Shown here: positions 16,949 through 24,890 of the stretch, one piece after another | How positions within the stretch are numbered: the stretch's first letter is position 1 | How the letters are laid out: every line of letters begins with the position of its first letter | DNA from: Pseudomonadota bacterium | GTDB taxonomy: Bacteria > Desulfobacterota > Desulfovibrionia > Desulfovibrionales > Desulfovibrionaceae | Length of the DNA: 64,000 nt | Assembly (NCBI GenBank): GCA_023433925.1 | Contig: JAEYTO010000041.1 | Span: 1-64,000 of the forward strand | Direction: 5' to 3' | Position numbers and translations under genes: made by a program | Notes under the pieces: generated by a model | The model's input: only the letters and a program-made list of their open reading frames with translations | Database searches by the model: none | Told to the model about the DNA's origin: nothing

Positions 16949-18985
16949 TCAGGCCTGCTTCATGGTCCGCACGAGGCTTTGCAGTTCCTGGGCCTGCTTG
17001 GAAAGCTCCGCGATGGCCTGGGCCGAATGGGACATGACCGAGGAAGTCTCGGCAGTGATCTGGTTGATCTCCTCCACGCTGTGGTTGATCTGTTCGCTGG
17101 CCGAGGACTGCTCCTCGGCGGCCGTGGCGATGGCCCGCACCTGATCCGTGGCCGAGTCCACGAGCTGCACGATCTCGCGGAGGGCGTGGCCGGACTTGTC
17201 GGCCAGAGTCGTGGATTCCTCGACCGCACCGGCGGCCTGGTCCATGTTGCGGATGTTCAGGCGCGTGCCATCCTGGATGGCCTTGATAGCCTGGCCGACC
17301 TCCTTGGTGGCGGTCATGGTCTTCTCGGCCAGCTTGCGCACCTCGTCGGCCACCACGGCGAAGCCCCGGCCGGCTTCGCCGGCGCGGGCCGCCTCGATGG
17401 CCGCGTTGAGGGCCAGCAGGTTGGTCTGGTCGGCGATGTCCTCGATGACAGTCATGATCTTGCCGATCTCCTCGGCCTGCTTGCCGAGCTGGCCAAGATT
17501 ATCCTTGAGGGACAAGGCCTGCTTGCGGACGCCGGTTATGGCCGCGACCACCTGCTCCACGACCTGCGCGCCCGCCTGGGCCTTGTGCTTGGCCTGGTCG
17601 GAGCCGTCGGCGGCGCTGGCGGCGCTCCTGGCCACTTCGAGTACCGTGGCGTTCATCTGCTCCATGGCCGTGGCCGTCTCCGCGGCCCGGTCGCTCTGGC
17701 GTCCAGCCCCGCGCCTGGCCTCGTCCACCTGCGCCGACAGCTCCTCGGAGGCGGTGGTCAGGCGCTCCACCACGGCCTCTATCTGCGTCGCGGCCTGGTT
17801 CATGCCCTCGACCCGCGCATATTCCGCCTGAGCCTTGGCCAGCTCGGCCTCCTGGATAGCTTCCTTGGCGCGGCGCGACTCGTCGCGGGCCAGCCCGGCC
17901 TGCTCCTCGGCCTCGCGCATCTTGCCCACCAGGGCATCGACCATGCCGCCCAGGGCCTTGGCCAGCACACCGAGCTCGTCCTTGCGGTCCAGATCCGGCT
18001 TGGCTTGCAAGTCGCCCTCGGAGACGGCCACGGCGGCGCGCATGAGCCGGCCCAGGGGCTGCGTGATGGAGCGGCTGATGACCAGGGCCACCACGGCTCC
18101 CAAAGCAAGGAATGTCAGCGCGGCCACGGCTACGGACGTGCGCAGAGTGCTCAATTGGGAGAAGACCTCGTCATACTCGGCGCCGGCGGCCAGGGACCAG
18201 CCCGTGCCCTCGACAGGCGCGAAACCAAAGATGCGTCGGATGCCCTGGTACACATAGATATCGAAGCCCGATTCGCTCTTCACCATACGCCCCATCATGT
18301 CCGCCATGGACTGGAGCCCGGCATCCTCCTTGGCTTTCTCGATCATGTTGAGCTGCTCAAGCACGAACTGCCGGTTCTGGTGCGCGATGATCTCGCCCTT
18401 GGCGTTGATGAGGTAGGCGTAGCCCGACTTGCCGAAGGTGATCTCGTCGGTGATGTCGCTGAGCATCGTGCCGCTTTGCCTGGCGATGAGCACCGCGGCC
18501 ACTTGCCCGTTGTTGTCGCGGATGGGCGCGGCAATCATGACCACCGGCGCGTTGATGACCCGGCTGATGATCACGTCGGACATGTTGGCCTCGCCGGCGA
18601 AAGCTTTCTTCACATAATCCCGGTCGCCTAGCTTGGCTGTCGCTCCGCCCACGTAGTTCGCCACGCCGTCCTTGCCCACGATGCCAATGCCCAGGTAGCC
18701 GAGACGCTTCATTTCAAAGGCCATGGCCTCGACCTGGCGGCTCCAATCCATGGAGCGGATGACGTTGCGGTTGGCCACGCCTTCCAGGGCCAGCACTCGC
18801 GCCTCGATGCGGCCCTTGACCAGCTCGGACCCGGTGCGCGCCAACAGGGGGAGTGATTCGTGGACCGTGTTCTCCATGGCCCTCTTGGCGGCATTGTAGG
18901 AAATGAGCCCTACCCCGGTGCTGACGATCATGATGACTACGACGATGAACCCGGTGAGCTTGAGCCCGATTCTGATGTTCCTCAT
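16949..18985 (-). CDS. Methyl-accepting chemotaxis protein with dCache-type sensor
   Basis: Inner-membrane chemoreceptor of 678 aa. The order is: TM1 (about residues 8-29), a periplasmic dCache-type domain (about 35-280, with YLGIGIVGKDGVANYVGG and GKSGYAYLINAKGEIIAHQ), TM2 (about 290-312), HAMP (to about 365), a coiled linker rich in Ala/Glu/Gln, and the cytoplasmic signalling domain with the conserved hairpin tip DQTNLLALNAAIEAARAGE and GRGFAVVADEVRKLAEK. No C-terminal CheR-docking pentapeptide is present; the protein ends VRTMKQA. The start chosen has AAGGATGGAGAG in front. The frame is open for 43 more codons upstream, but that stretch includes the promoter. The ligand is unknown. Confidence 0.9.
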   Translation of the reverse strand: MRNIRIGLKLTGFIVVVIMIVSTGVGLISYNAAKRAMENTVHESLPLLARTGSELVKGRIEARVLALEGVANRNVIRSMDWSRQVEAMAFEMKRLGYLGIGIVGKDGVANYVGGATAKLGDRDYVKKAFAGEANMSDVIISRVINAPVVMIAAPIRDNNGQVAAVLIARQSGTMLSDITDEITFGKSGYAYLINAKGEIIAHQNRQFVLEQLNMIEKAKEDAGLQSMADMMGRMVKSESGFDIYVYQGIRRIFGFAPVEGTGWSLAAGAEYDEVFSQLSTLRTSVAVAALTFLALGAVVALVISRSITQPLGRLMRAAVAVSEGDLQAKPDLDRKDELGVLAKALGGMVDALVGKMREAEEQAGLARDESRRAKEAIQEAELAKAQAEYARVEGMNQAATQIEAVVERLTTASEELSAQVDEARRGAGRQSDRAAETATAMEQMNATVLEVARSAASAADGSDQAKHKAQAGAQVVEQVVAAITGVRKQALSLKDNLGQLGKQAEEIGKIMTVIEDIADQTNLLALNAAIEAARAGEAGRGFAVVADEVRKLAEKTMTATKEVGQAIKAIQDGTRLNIRNMDQAAGAVEESTTLADKSGHALREIVQLVDSATDQVRAIATAAEEQSSASEQINHSVEEINQITAETSSVMSHSAQAIAELSKQAQELQSLVRTMKQA

Positions 18986-19540
18986 CTCTCCATCCTTAGA
19001 TCGTAAGCGGTTGGCTCGAGGCATGACCAAGCACTCCCCCTGTGCGAGCGTCTCGGCTTGCAACACTCGTTCAAAAAAGCATTCAAAAAGAAAAAATTGA
19101 TACCTCCACTGCAATGGTCAGTCAAGTGACGTACTAGTCATTCTAAATTCGCACGCTCGCAGACGCTTGAACTTGCGCATTGGTGCAGAAAGCCGGTCTA
19201 GCATAGGTGGCTCGCACTGCGGAGACGCACACCTCGACAGTGAAAACGTCTCCCTCATGGTCTGGCCGTGACCGCCCGACTCGCGCGAGACCAAGAAGAG
19301 CACGGTTCATCAAGACAGAACACATGATCTCGGCGCCAATAGCCATGGAAAAGCGCCGATCAGCATGCATATCGGCTTAAATTCCTCGAAATGCTCAGGT
19401 GTGTTACGAATATCCTGTTCGAGGATGGCCCAGCGGAAATGGCGGCAGCCCTTGGCGGCATGGCGGCGACAACGCGGCTCCGCTTCCCCTCTGCCTGACT
19501 TTGGCGTACACGGACTGCCCAAGCCAACTCAGGAGAAGCC
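18986..19540. other. Divergent intergenic region between chemoreceptor and EamA gene
   Basis: These 555 bp contain the chemoreceptor promoter (given separately) and an AT-rich leader with runs of A. Short open frames exist on both strands, but none has a ribosome site or recognisable protein. Nothing else is identifiable. Confidence 0.4.
19097..19125 (-). promoter_or_regulatory. Sigma-70-like promoter of the chemoreceptor gene
   Basis: Read on the minus strand, TTGACT (-35) and TATCAA (-10) are separated by exactly 17 bp, matching the consensus at 5/6 and 4/6 positions. This would leave a leader of roughly 100 nt before the chosen ATG. Confidence 0.5.
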
Positions 19541-20440
19541 ATGCAGCCCCAGACCGGCAAGCCCGCAACCTGGATCGGCATTGTCTGCGCCTTCGGCGCC
19601 ACGGCCATCTGGTCCGGCAACTTCATCGTGGCCAGAGGACTGGCAGAGGCCATCCCCCCGGCGAGCCTGGCCTTCCTACGCTGGGCCACGGCCCTGGCGG
19701 CTCTGCTCCCCCTGGCCGCGCCGGTGGCCTGGCGCGAGCGGCAGGCCATCCGCCAAAGCCTGGGCTATCTCCTGCTCACGGCGATCCTTGGCGTGAGCCT
19801 GTTCAATACGGTAATCTACATGGCCGCGCGCACCACGAGCGCCCTGAACCTGTCCCTCATCTCCACCACCTCGCCCATGTTCATGCTCATCCTGGCGCGC
19901 GCATTCCTGGGCGAGGCCATCACGCCGACCCGGCTCGCCGGACTGCTCGCGGCCGCGTCGGGCGTGGTCCTGCTCGTCACGCGCGGCGACCTGTCCCGCC
20001 TGGCCGGGCTGGAATTCGCGGCCGGGGACCTGTGGATGCTCCTGGCGGCCCTGCTCTTCGCGGCCTACTCCATCCTCGTGCGGCGCAAGCCGCCGTACAT
20101 CGGCCAAGCCGCCTTCCTCCTGTCCACCTTCGGCTTGGGGCTGGCCTGCCTGACACCCTGGACCGCCCTGGAGTTCCTGCGCCACGGACTGCCCGCCCTG
20201 TCGCCCGCCCTGCTCGGCGCGGTGCTCTACATCGGCCTGGGCGCATCGCTGGTGTCCTTCTTTTTGTGGAACAAGGCCGTTACGATCATCGGCCCTTCCC
20301 GCGCAGGCATCATCTACTACTCCCTGCCCGCCTTTAGCGGCCTGGAGGCCTACCTGCTCCTGGGCGAGCCTGTTGGCTGGGCGCACCTCGCCAGCGGCCT
20401 GCTCATCCTCGGCGGCATCGTCGTGGCCACGCGCCGCTGA
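19541..20440 (+). CDS. EamA/DMT-superfamily transporter
   Basis: A 299-aa integral membrane protein with about ten hydrophobic helices in two homologous EamA halves (roughly residues 10-140 and 155-295). The second half contains GLGASLVSFFLWNKAVTIIG and ends LASGLLILGGIVVATRR, typical of the drug/metabolite transporter superfamily. CAGGAGAAGCC precedes the ATG. Family members export metabolites or amino acids; the substrate here is not predictable. The next gene, also a transporter, starts about 100 bp later. Confidence 0.85.
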   Translation: MQPQTGKPATWIGIVCAFGATAIWSGNFIVARGLAEAIPPASLAFLRWATALAALLPLAAPVAWRERQAIRQSLGYLLLTAILGVSLFNTVIYMAARTTSALNLSLISTTSPMFMLILARAFLGEAITPTRLAGLLAAASGVVLLVTRGDLSRLAGLEFAAGDLWMLLAALLFAAYSILVRRKPPYIGQAAFLLSTFGLGLACLTPWTALEFLRHGLPALSPALLGAVLYIGLGASLVSFFLWNKAVTIIGPSRAGIIYYSLPAFSGLEAYLLLGEPVGWAHLASGLLILGGIVVATRR

Positions 20441-20536
20441 GCACGAGTGGGACCGCCACGTGCGCGCCAGCGCCTTTTCGTGTAGACAGTTCCAGGTGGC
20501 GAAGGCCGATGGAACCTCCGATCCTGGAAGGCGCTC

Positions 20537-21310
20537 ATGGAATTCCTGCTCGTCTGCCTGGCGGCCCTGCTGGCCTCGGGTCTGACCCTGTTCTCGGGCT
20601 TCGGCCTGGGCACCCTGCTCATGCCGGTCTTCGCCCTGTTCTTCCCGGTGGAGGTCGCCGTGGCCCAGACCGCCGTGGTGCACCTGGCCAACAACCTCTT
20701 CAAGCTCGGCTTGTTCGGCCGTAGCGCCCACTGGCGCACGGTGCTCCTCTTCGGCGGCCCGGCCTTCCTGGCCAGCCTCCTGGGCGCCTGGGCCTTGCTC
20801 CGGCTGGCCGAGCTCGCGCCCCTGGCCACCTGGTCAGCTTGGGGCAGGGAATTCAGCGTGCAGCCGGTCAAGCTCGTGGTGGCCTTGATCATGGCTGGCT
20901 TCTCCATCCTGGAGCTGTGGCCCGCCTTCGCCAGGTTGTCCATCGACCGCAGGTACATCCCTGTCGGCGGCCTGCTGAGCGGCTTCTTCGGAGGGTTGTC
21001 GGGCAACCAGGGTGCCTTTCGCAGCGCCTTCCTCATCAAGAGCGGCCTGAGCAAGGAGGCCTTCATCGGCACCGGCGTGGTCATCGCCGTGCTCGTGGAT
21101 TTCTCCAGGATCATGGTCTACTCGGAGCTGCTCGCTTCGCCCGCCGTGCATGGCAACCTGGCCCTCATCCTGGCGGCGACGCTGGCCGCCTTCCTGGGCG
21201 CATTCCTGGGCAGCCGCCTGGTGCGCAAAGTGACCATCCGGGCATTGCGGATCGTCGTGGCGGCCATGCTTCTGTTCATCGCGGTTCTTCTCGGATCAGG
21301 CGTCATCTGA
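20537..21310 (+). CDS. TauE/SafE-family sulfite/organosulfonate exporter-like protein
   Basis: A 257-aa membrane protein with about eight hydrophobic segments. It opens with LAALLASGLTLFSGFGLGTL and TAVVHLANNLFK, which match the first TauE/SafE repeat; the second repeat has GLLSGFFGGLSGNQGAFRSA and GTGVVIAVLVDFSRI. Its C-terminal helix follows GAFLGSRLVRK. Members move sulfite, sulfoacetate or related anions, which would suit a sulfur-metabolising host, but the substrate is inferred only from family. CTGGAAGGCGCTC precedes the start. Confidence 0.82.
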   Translation: MEFLLVCLAALLASGLTLFSGFGLGTLLMPVFALFFPVEVAVAQTAVVHLANNLFKLGLFGRSAHWRTVLLFGGPAFLASLLGAWALLRLAELAPLATWSAWGREFSVQPVKLVVALIMAGFSILELWPAFARLSIDRRYIPVGGLLSGFFGGLSGNQGAFRSAFLIKSGLSKEAFIGTGVVIAVLVDFSRIMVYSELLASPAVHGNLALILAATLAAFLGAFLGSRLVRKVTIRALRIVVAAMLLFIAVLLGSGVI

Positions 21311-22238
21311 AGGACTGAAGAAAGCGGGCCTTTGCCTGCCGCCTGCCGCGCAGCCCCCGCTTGGTCCCCGGAGCGGCATATCGGGGCATGCGGGCCAAGG
21401 CTGTCATCGAAGCGCATTGTACGTTTCCAGGCTTATCGCGACCTGATGACTGGCCGTGCCGCTTGTGCAATTAATAACAAGCAATCAGAGCGGTTGTCCT
21501 TGCATGGAGCCCTGGATTGCCTTATATATTCTTTTTGGTCCTTATGGTGGATTGTAATTGAACTGGGAAACACTCGCCCATTCTATTGGGGGTGCAGGAA
21601 CAATCGTGCAGGACGGCACGATTGGACGTCGCCGTCTTGGGCGACGTCCACAGGGCAAGAGCCAGGAAGGCCCGAGCCAATCATTCCCCTGCCGGGAGAG
21701 ATTCCGAGAGAGGGCGGTGTTCTCTCTCGGTTGATTCGCAAAATGCGTTATACCAAAGCTTTACCATGCTTGCGTGCCGAATGAGCCCCTTGCCGAGAAC
21801 ATAGCTAGCGGATTGCATGCCGGATTTGCAATGCAAGATCGCGCTGCCTGGCAGCGCGGCACTTCCTCCGCCTCGGGGAGGCGGCTCATCGGGCTTGCTC
21901 GGCACCGACCTTGCACCCGGCACACCCTTGATGGTGGGTTGGTGGAGCAAGACATCCCGACGGGAAAGCGGGAACGAGTTGCCAAACGTGAAAAGTCATT
22001 CAAGCCGCGCGGGCTTGACGCTGCAAGTCTTTCTGCTTGCCGCCAGGCCCAGGCTCAAGCGCCACAAATGCCTCAAGGATCCGACAACGTGAATCGCCGC
22101 CGAGGTCCGGCCCAGACCTCCGAGTCAGAAGTCCCCGGCCGTCCTCCGCGTGAACCGGCATCGTACCGCCCTGCGGCCCGGCCAGGGCGATTGAAATCCA
22201 CAGCCTCATGCAACCCGCACGGGGGGGGTAAAACGAAC
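21311..22238. other. Gene-poor region of about 0.9 kb upstream of the antiporter operon
   Basis: No convincing protein gene is present; an open frame runs through the 3' part in phase with mnhE but has no family similarity. The first half is AT-rich, with an inverted pair GCTTGT/ACAAGC at 21461-21482 and TTATATATTC near 21522, a possible promoter. Downstream are a GC-rich repeat hairpin (21704-21730), two stacked hairpins (CGCGCTGCC/GGCAGCGCG near 21840 and CCGCCTC/GAGGCGG near 21870), and a run of eight G at 22221-22228 just before mnhE. A structured leader RNA or a small RNA could be encoded. Confidence 0.45.
21679..21730. repeat. GC-rich twin-hairpin intergenic repeat, copy 1
   Basis: The AATCATTCCCCTGCCGGGAGAG half is followed by CCGAGAGAG...CTCTCTCGG, a perfect 9-bp stem. 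The same arrangement recurs near 45623, 60070 and, in part, 63011. Confidence 0.6.
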
Positions 22239-22808
22239 ATGAACCTGCTGACCGATGCCCTGACCGACGGCAAGACCAGACAGCCGCCCGACCCGGCGCC
22301 AACGCACTCCGAGCTGGATAAGACCTTTTCACTGCTCCTGCGGTTCGGAGCGCTCTACGTTCTATGGATGGTCCTCTCCGGCTTTTTCGACCCGTTTCAC
22401 CTGATCCTCGGCGCGGCCTTCTGCGCCTTCGTGACCTTCATCTCGGCGAGCATTTTTCTGCCCGAGGTGCGCACCTTCAGGCGCATCAAGGCCATCTTCC
22501 ACCTGCTGGCCTATCTTGTCTGGTTCCTGGGGGAAATCATCAAGACCAACATATGGGTCTTCTACCTGGTGGTTCATCCGAAAATGGGCGAGAAGATCGA
22601 TCCGGTCGTGGTGCGCTTCCGCTCAAGGCTGCGCTCCAGGCTGGCGCTGACCCTGCTCGCCAACTCCATCACCCTGACCCCCGGCACGATCACCGTGAGC
22701 GTGGACGAGCGCGGCTTCTTCACCGTGCACGCCATCGACCGCAAGTCAGCCACCGGTCTGCCCGGAGCCATGGAAGAGAAGATCGCCAGGATCTTCGGGG
22801 AGGAATGA
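22239..22808 (+). CDS. mnhE: Mnh/Mrp-type antiporter subunit E
   Basis: Small membrane subunit of a multisubunit cation/proton antiporter. The 189-aa product has two or three hydrophobic helices (FGALYVLWMVLSGFFDPFHL, then LILGAAFCAFVTFIS, then HLLAYLVWFLGEIIKTNIWV). The C-terminal soluble part carries LANSITLTPGTITVSV, the hallmark of MnhE. The ATG chosen follows a run of eight G (GGGGGGGGTAAAACGAAC), which would act as the ribosome site. The frame is open far upstream without similarity. The stop overlaps the next start, and the operon continues through ten genes. Confidence 0.87.
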   Translation: MNLLTDALTDGKTRQPPDPAPTHSELDKTFSLLLRFGALYVLWMVLSGFFDPFHLILGAAFCAFVTFISASIFLPEVRTFRRIKAIFHLLAYLVWFLGEIIKTNIWVFYLVVHPKMGEKIDPVVVRFRSRLRSRLALTLLANSITLTPGTITVSVDERGFFTVHAIDRKSATGLPGAMEEKIARIFGEE

Positions 22809-23086
22809 TGGAACGATTCCTGTTCTACTCGGCTATCTTCCTGGTCCTGCTCATGGTCCTGTCCCTGTACCGAGCCATCAAGGGACCCACGTCGCTGGAC
22901 AGGCTCCTGGGCGGCAACGCCATAGGCTCCAAGACCACGGTGCTCATCATCTTCATCGGGCACATCTTCCAGCGTGTGGACATGTTCGTGGACATCGCTC
23001 TGTCGTATGCAATGCTCAACTTCATCGCCGTGCTCGCCGCCTCCCGCTACCTGTACAAGAAAGGGCGGGACGCGGATTTCATGTAG
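22808..23086 (+). CDS. mnhF: Mnh/Mrp-type antiporter subunit F
   Basis: A 92-aa protein with three hydrophobic helices. The block YRAIKGPTSLDRLLGGNAIG followed by TTVLIIFIGHIFQRVDMFVDIALSYAMLNF in sequence matches MnhF/MrpF. Two adjacent ATGs overlap the mnhE stop; the second is chosen because GGAGG then lies at a workable distance. Co-translation with mnhE is likely. Confidence 0.87.
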   Translation: MERFLFYSAIFLVLLMVLSLYRAIKGPTSLDRLLGGNAIGSKTTVLIIFIGHIFQRVDMFVDIALSYAMLNFIAVLAASRYLYKKGRDADFM

Positions 23087-23095
23087 GAGGCAACC

Positions 23096-23425
23096 ATGAT
23101 CCTGAACATTGTGGTCATAAGTCTGGTCGTCGTCGGCCTGGTGCTCTACGCGGCAGGCACGCTCGGCATCCTGCGCCTGCCCGACGCGTACACACGTATG
23201 CATGCCGCAGGCAAGCTGGACACCCTGGGCTCCCTGTGCCTCCTTATGGGCCTGGCCATCTGGTCGGGACAGGATCTTGATCTCCCGCACCTGCTCGTGG
23301 CGGCCAAGATCCTGCTCATCCTCGTGTTCGTCTCGCTCGCCAGCCCCACGGCGACCCATGACATGGTCGACGCCGGCATGCGCGCGGGGATCACGCCCTG
23401 GCACAAGGGCGACAAACGGAGGTAG
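23096..23425 (+). CDS. mnhG: Mnh/Mrp-type antiporter subunit G
   Basis: A 109-aa subunit with three hydrophobic helices. The segment GTLGILRLPDAYTRMHAAGK followed by DTLGS is diagnostic of MnhG/MrpG. TAGGAGGCAACC precedes the ATG. Near the C-terminus SPTATHDMVDAGMRAG resembles the family's last helix and tail, with a His that is common in the group. The next gene starts two bases after the stop. Confidence 0.88.
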   Translation: MILNIVVISLVVVGLVLYAAGTLGILRLPDAYTRMHAAGKLDTLGSLCLLMGLAIWSGQDLDLPHLLVAAKILLILVFVSLASPTATHDMVDAGMRAGITPWHKGDKRR

Positions 23426-23427
23426 CC

Positions 23428-23673
23428 ATGATCTGGGAAATTCAGCTCCTGGTGCTCGTGATGCTCATCGGCTGCGCCATCGCCGCCATCACGATCAGGG
23501 ACCTCATGGGCGCGTCCATTGTCTTCAGCATCTACAGCTTCATGATGTGCCTCCTGTGGCTGTCCATGGGCGCCGTGGACGTGGCCTTCACCGAGGCGGC
23601 CATCGGCGCGGGCATCAGCTCCGCGCTAATCTACGCCGCCGTGTTCCGCACCACGAGGAGGACAAAGGATTGA
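23428..23673 (+). CDS. MbhD/DUF4040-type antiporter subunit
   Basis: An 81-aa protein with two or three membrane helices. It matches the domain that forms part of the C-terminus of MnhA in canonical Mrp and the separate MbhD subunit in membrane-bound hydrogenases: ITIRDLMGASIVFSIYSFMM, then VDVAFTEAAIGAGISSALIY. The glutamate in AFTEAAIG is conserved in the family and lies in the putative ion path. Here it is a stand-alone gene rather than fused to a large MnhA. Its stop overlaps the next TTG start. Confidence 0.82.
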   Translation: MIWEIQLLVLVMLIGCAIAAITIRDLMGASIVFSIYSFMMCLLWLSMGAVDVAFTEAAIGAGISSALIYAAVFRTTRRTKD

Positions 23674-24500
23674 AATCCATCGCCATCATCGCCGTCCTGC
23701 TGGCGGGCTTGGTCTTAGCCTACACGACCGGTGACTTCCCCGCCTGGGGCGATCCCGAGTCTCCGGCCAGCCTGCATGTCTCGAACCGTTACATCGAGCA
23801 GAGCTACGAGCAGACGCGCACACCCAACGTCGTCACCGCCGTGCTGGCCGACTATCGCGGCTTCGATACCATGTTCGAGACTATCGTCGTGTTCACCGCG
23901 GCCCTGTCCTGCTTCTTCATCCTGCGCCGACCGCGTCAGGAGTGCCTCCTGGACTACTACTACTACCGGCATGTGCCGACAGGCCTTGTGGTGCGGGTCC
24001 GCTGGGCTTGCCCCACGCAGCCCGGTGGGGACTTCGAGCAGATCGACTCGGACTGGACGCCCCAAGACGTGGTGGTCAGCACGGTCTGCCGACTGCTCAT
24101 CCCGTTCATGCAGATCTTCGCGCTCTACGTGCTCGCCCATGGCCATTACAGCCCAGGCGGGGGCTTCCAGGCCGGCGTCATCTTCGCCGCGAGCTTCCTC
24201 CTCCTGGCCCTGTCCCATGACCTGCGCGCCGTCATCATGCGCTTCAGCGAGCGGCTCATGCACATCGTGGCCGCCGCCGGGGTGGCCATCTACGCGGGAG
24301 TAGGCTTCATCGCCCTGACCACGGGCTCGAACTTCCTGGACTACGGCGGACTGGCCGGGCTCCTGAGCATGGAAGTCGCCTCGGGCCACTCCCTTGGCAT
24401 CCTCCTCGTGGAGACCGGCGTGGCCATGACTGTCTGCGCGGCCTTGGTCATGATCTTCAAGCTGGTCTCCTCCCAAGGGACCATCAACGAGGGGCTCTAG
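23670..24500 (+). CDS. MbhE-MnhB fusion subunit of the antiporter
   Basis: A 276-aa membrane protein. The N-terminal 100 residues match the MbhE-type domain (TPNVVTAVLADYRGFDTMFE, then TIVVFTAALSCFFIL). After a soluble insert of about 45 residues (YYYYRHVPTG to WTPQDVV) comes the MnhB domain with FALYVLAHGHYSPGGGFQAG and VIFAASFLLLALS. A TTG start overlapping the preceding stop (TTGA) is chosen because GGAGGACAAAGGA lies in front and no ATG fits. In canonical Mrp the MbhE part is fused to MnhA, so the domain arrangement differs here. Confidence 0.8.
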   Translation: MKSIAIIAVLLAGLVLAYTTGDFPAWGDPESPASLHVSNRYIEQSYEQTRTPNVVTAVLADYRGFDTMFETIVVFTAALSCFFILRRPRQECLLDYYYYRHVPTGLVVRVRWACPTQPGGDFEQIDSDWTPQDVVVSTVCRLLIPFMQIFALYVLAHGHYSPGGGFQAGVIFAASFLLLALSHDLRAVIMRFSERLMHIVAAAGVAIYAGVGFIALTTGSNFLDYGGLAGLLSMEVASGHSLGILLVETGVAMTVCAALVMIFKLVSSQGTINEGL

Positions 24501-24501
24501 G

Positions 24502-24888
24502 ATGGAAGAACTCCTGAACCAGCTGATCGACAAGTTCAACTACTGGGCCTACTTCGTGATCATGATGACTGGCATCTACGCCATGATTGTCAAGCGTAAC
24601 CTCATGAAGAAGCTCATCGGCCTGAGCATCTTCCAGACATCGATCATGCTCTTCTATGTGGCCATAGGCTCCAAGAAGGGCGCGACAATCCCCATCCTAG
24701 CCAGTACGGCCCACGGCCAAATATCTTCCATTGACTACATCAACCCGCTGCCCCACGTGCTCATGCTCACGGCCATCGTCGTGTCCGTGGCCACGCTGGG
24801 CGTGGCGCTCTCGCTCACGCAGAGGCTCTACCGCAAGCACCAGACCCTCGAAGAGAACGAAATCCTCGACCAGATCAGGCGGTCCTGA
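24502..24888 (+). CDS. mnhC: Mnh/Mrp-type antiporter subunit C (NuoK-like)
   Basis: A 128-aa NuoK-like membrane protein. Three helices are visible: WAYFVIMMTGIYAMIVKRNL, then KLIGLSIFQTSIMLFYVAIG, then PHVLMLTAIVVSVATLGVAL. The segment DYINPLPHVLMLTAIVV is characteristic of MnhC. The gene sits between the MnhB-type and the first large antiporter subunit, as in most Mrp operons, and is spaced by single bases from both. Confidence 0.88.
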   Translation: MEELLNQLIDKFNYWAYFVIMMTGIYAMIVKRNLMKKLIGLSIFQTSIMLFYVAIGSKKGATIPILASTAHGQISSIDYINPLPHVLMLTAIVVSVATLGVALSLTQRLYRKHQTLEENEILDQIRRS

Positions 24889-24890
24889 GC

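Noticed and set aside
19118..19540. Several short open frames in the chemoreceptor-EamA gap
   Set aside because: None has a ribosome site or recognisable sequence, and they overlap the chemoreceptor promoter.
21774..22238. Upstream extension of mnhE
   Set aside because: The 155 extra residues are low in similarity and cross several stable hairpins; the ATG at 22239 starts the membrane protein.
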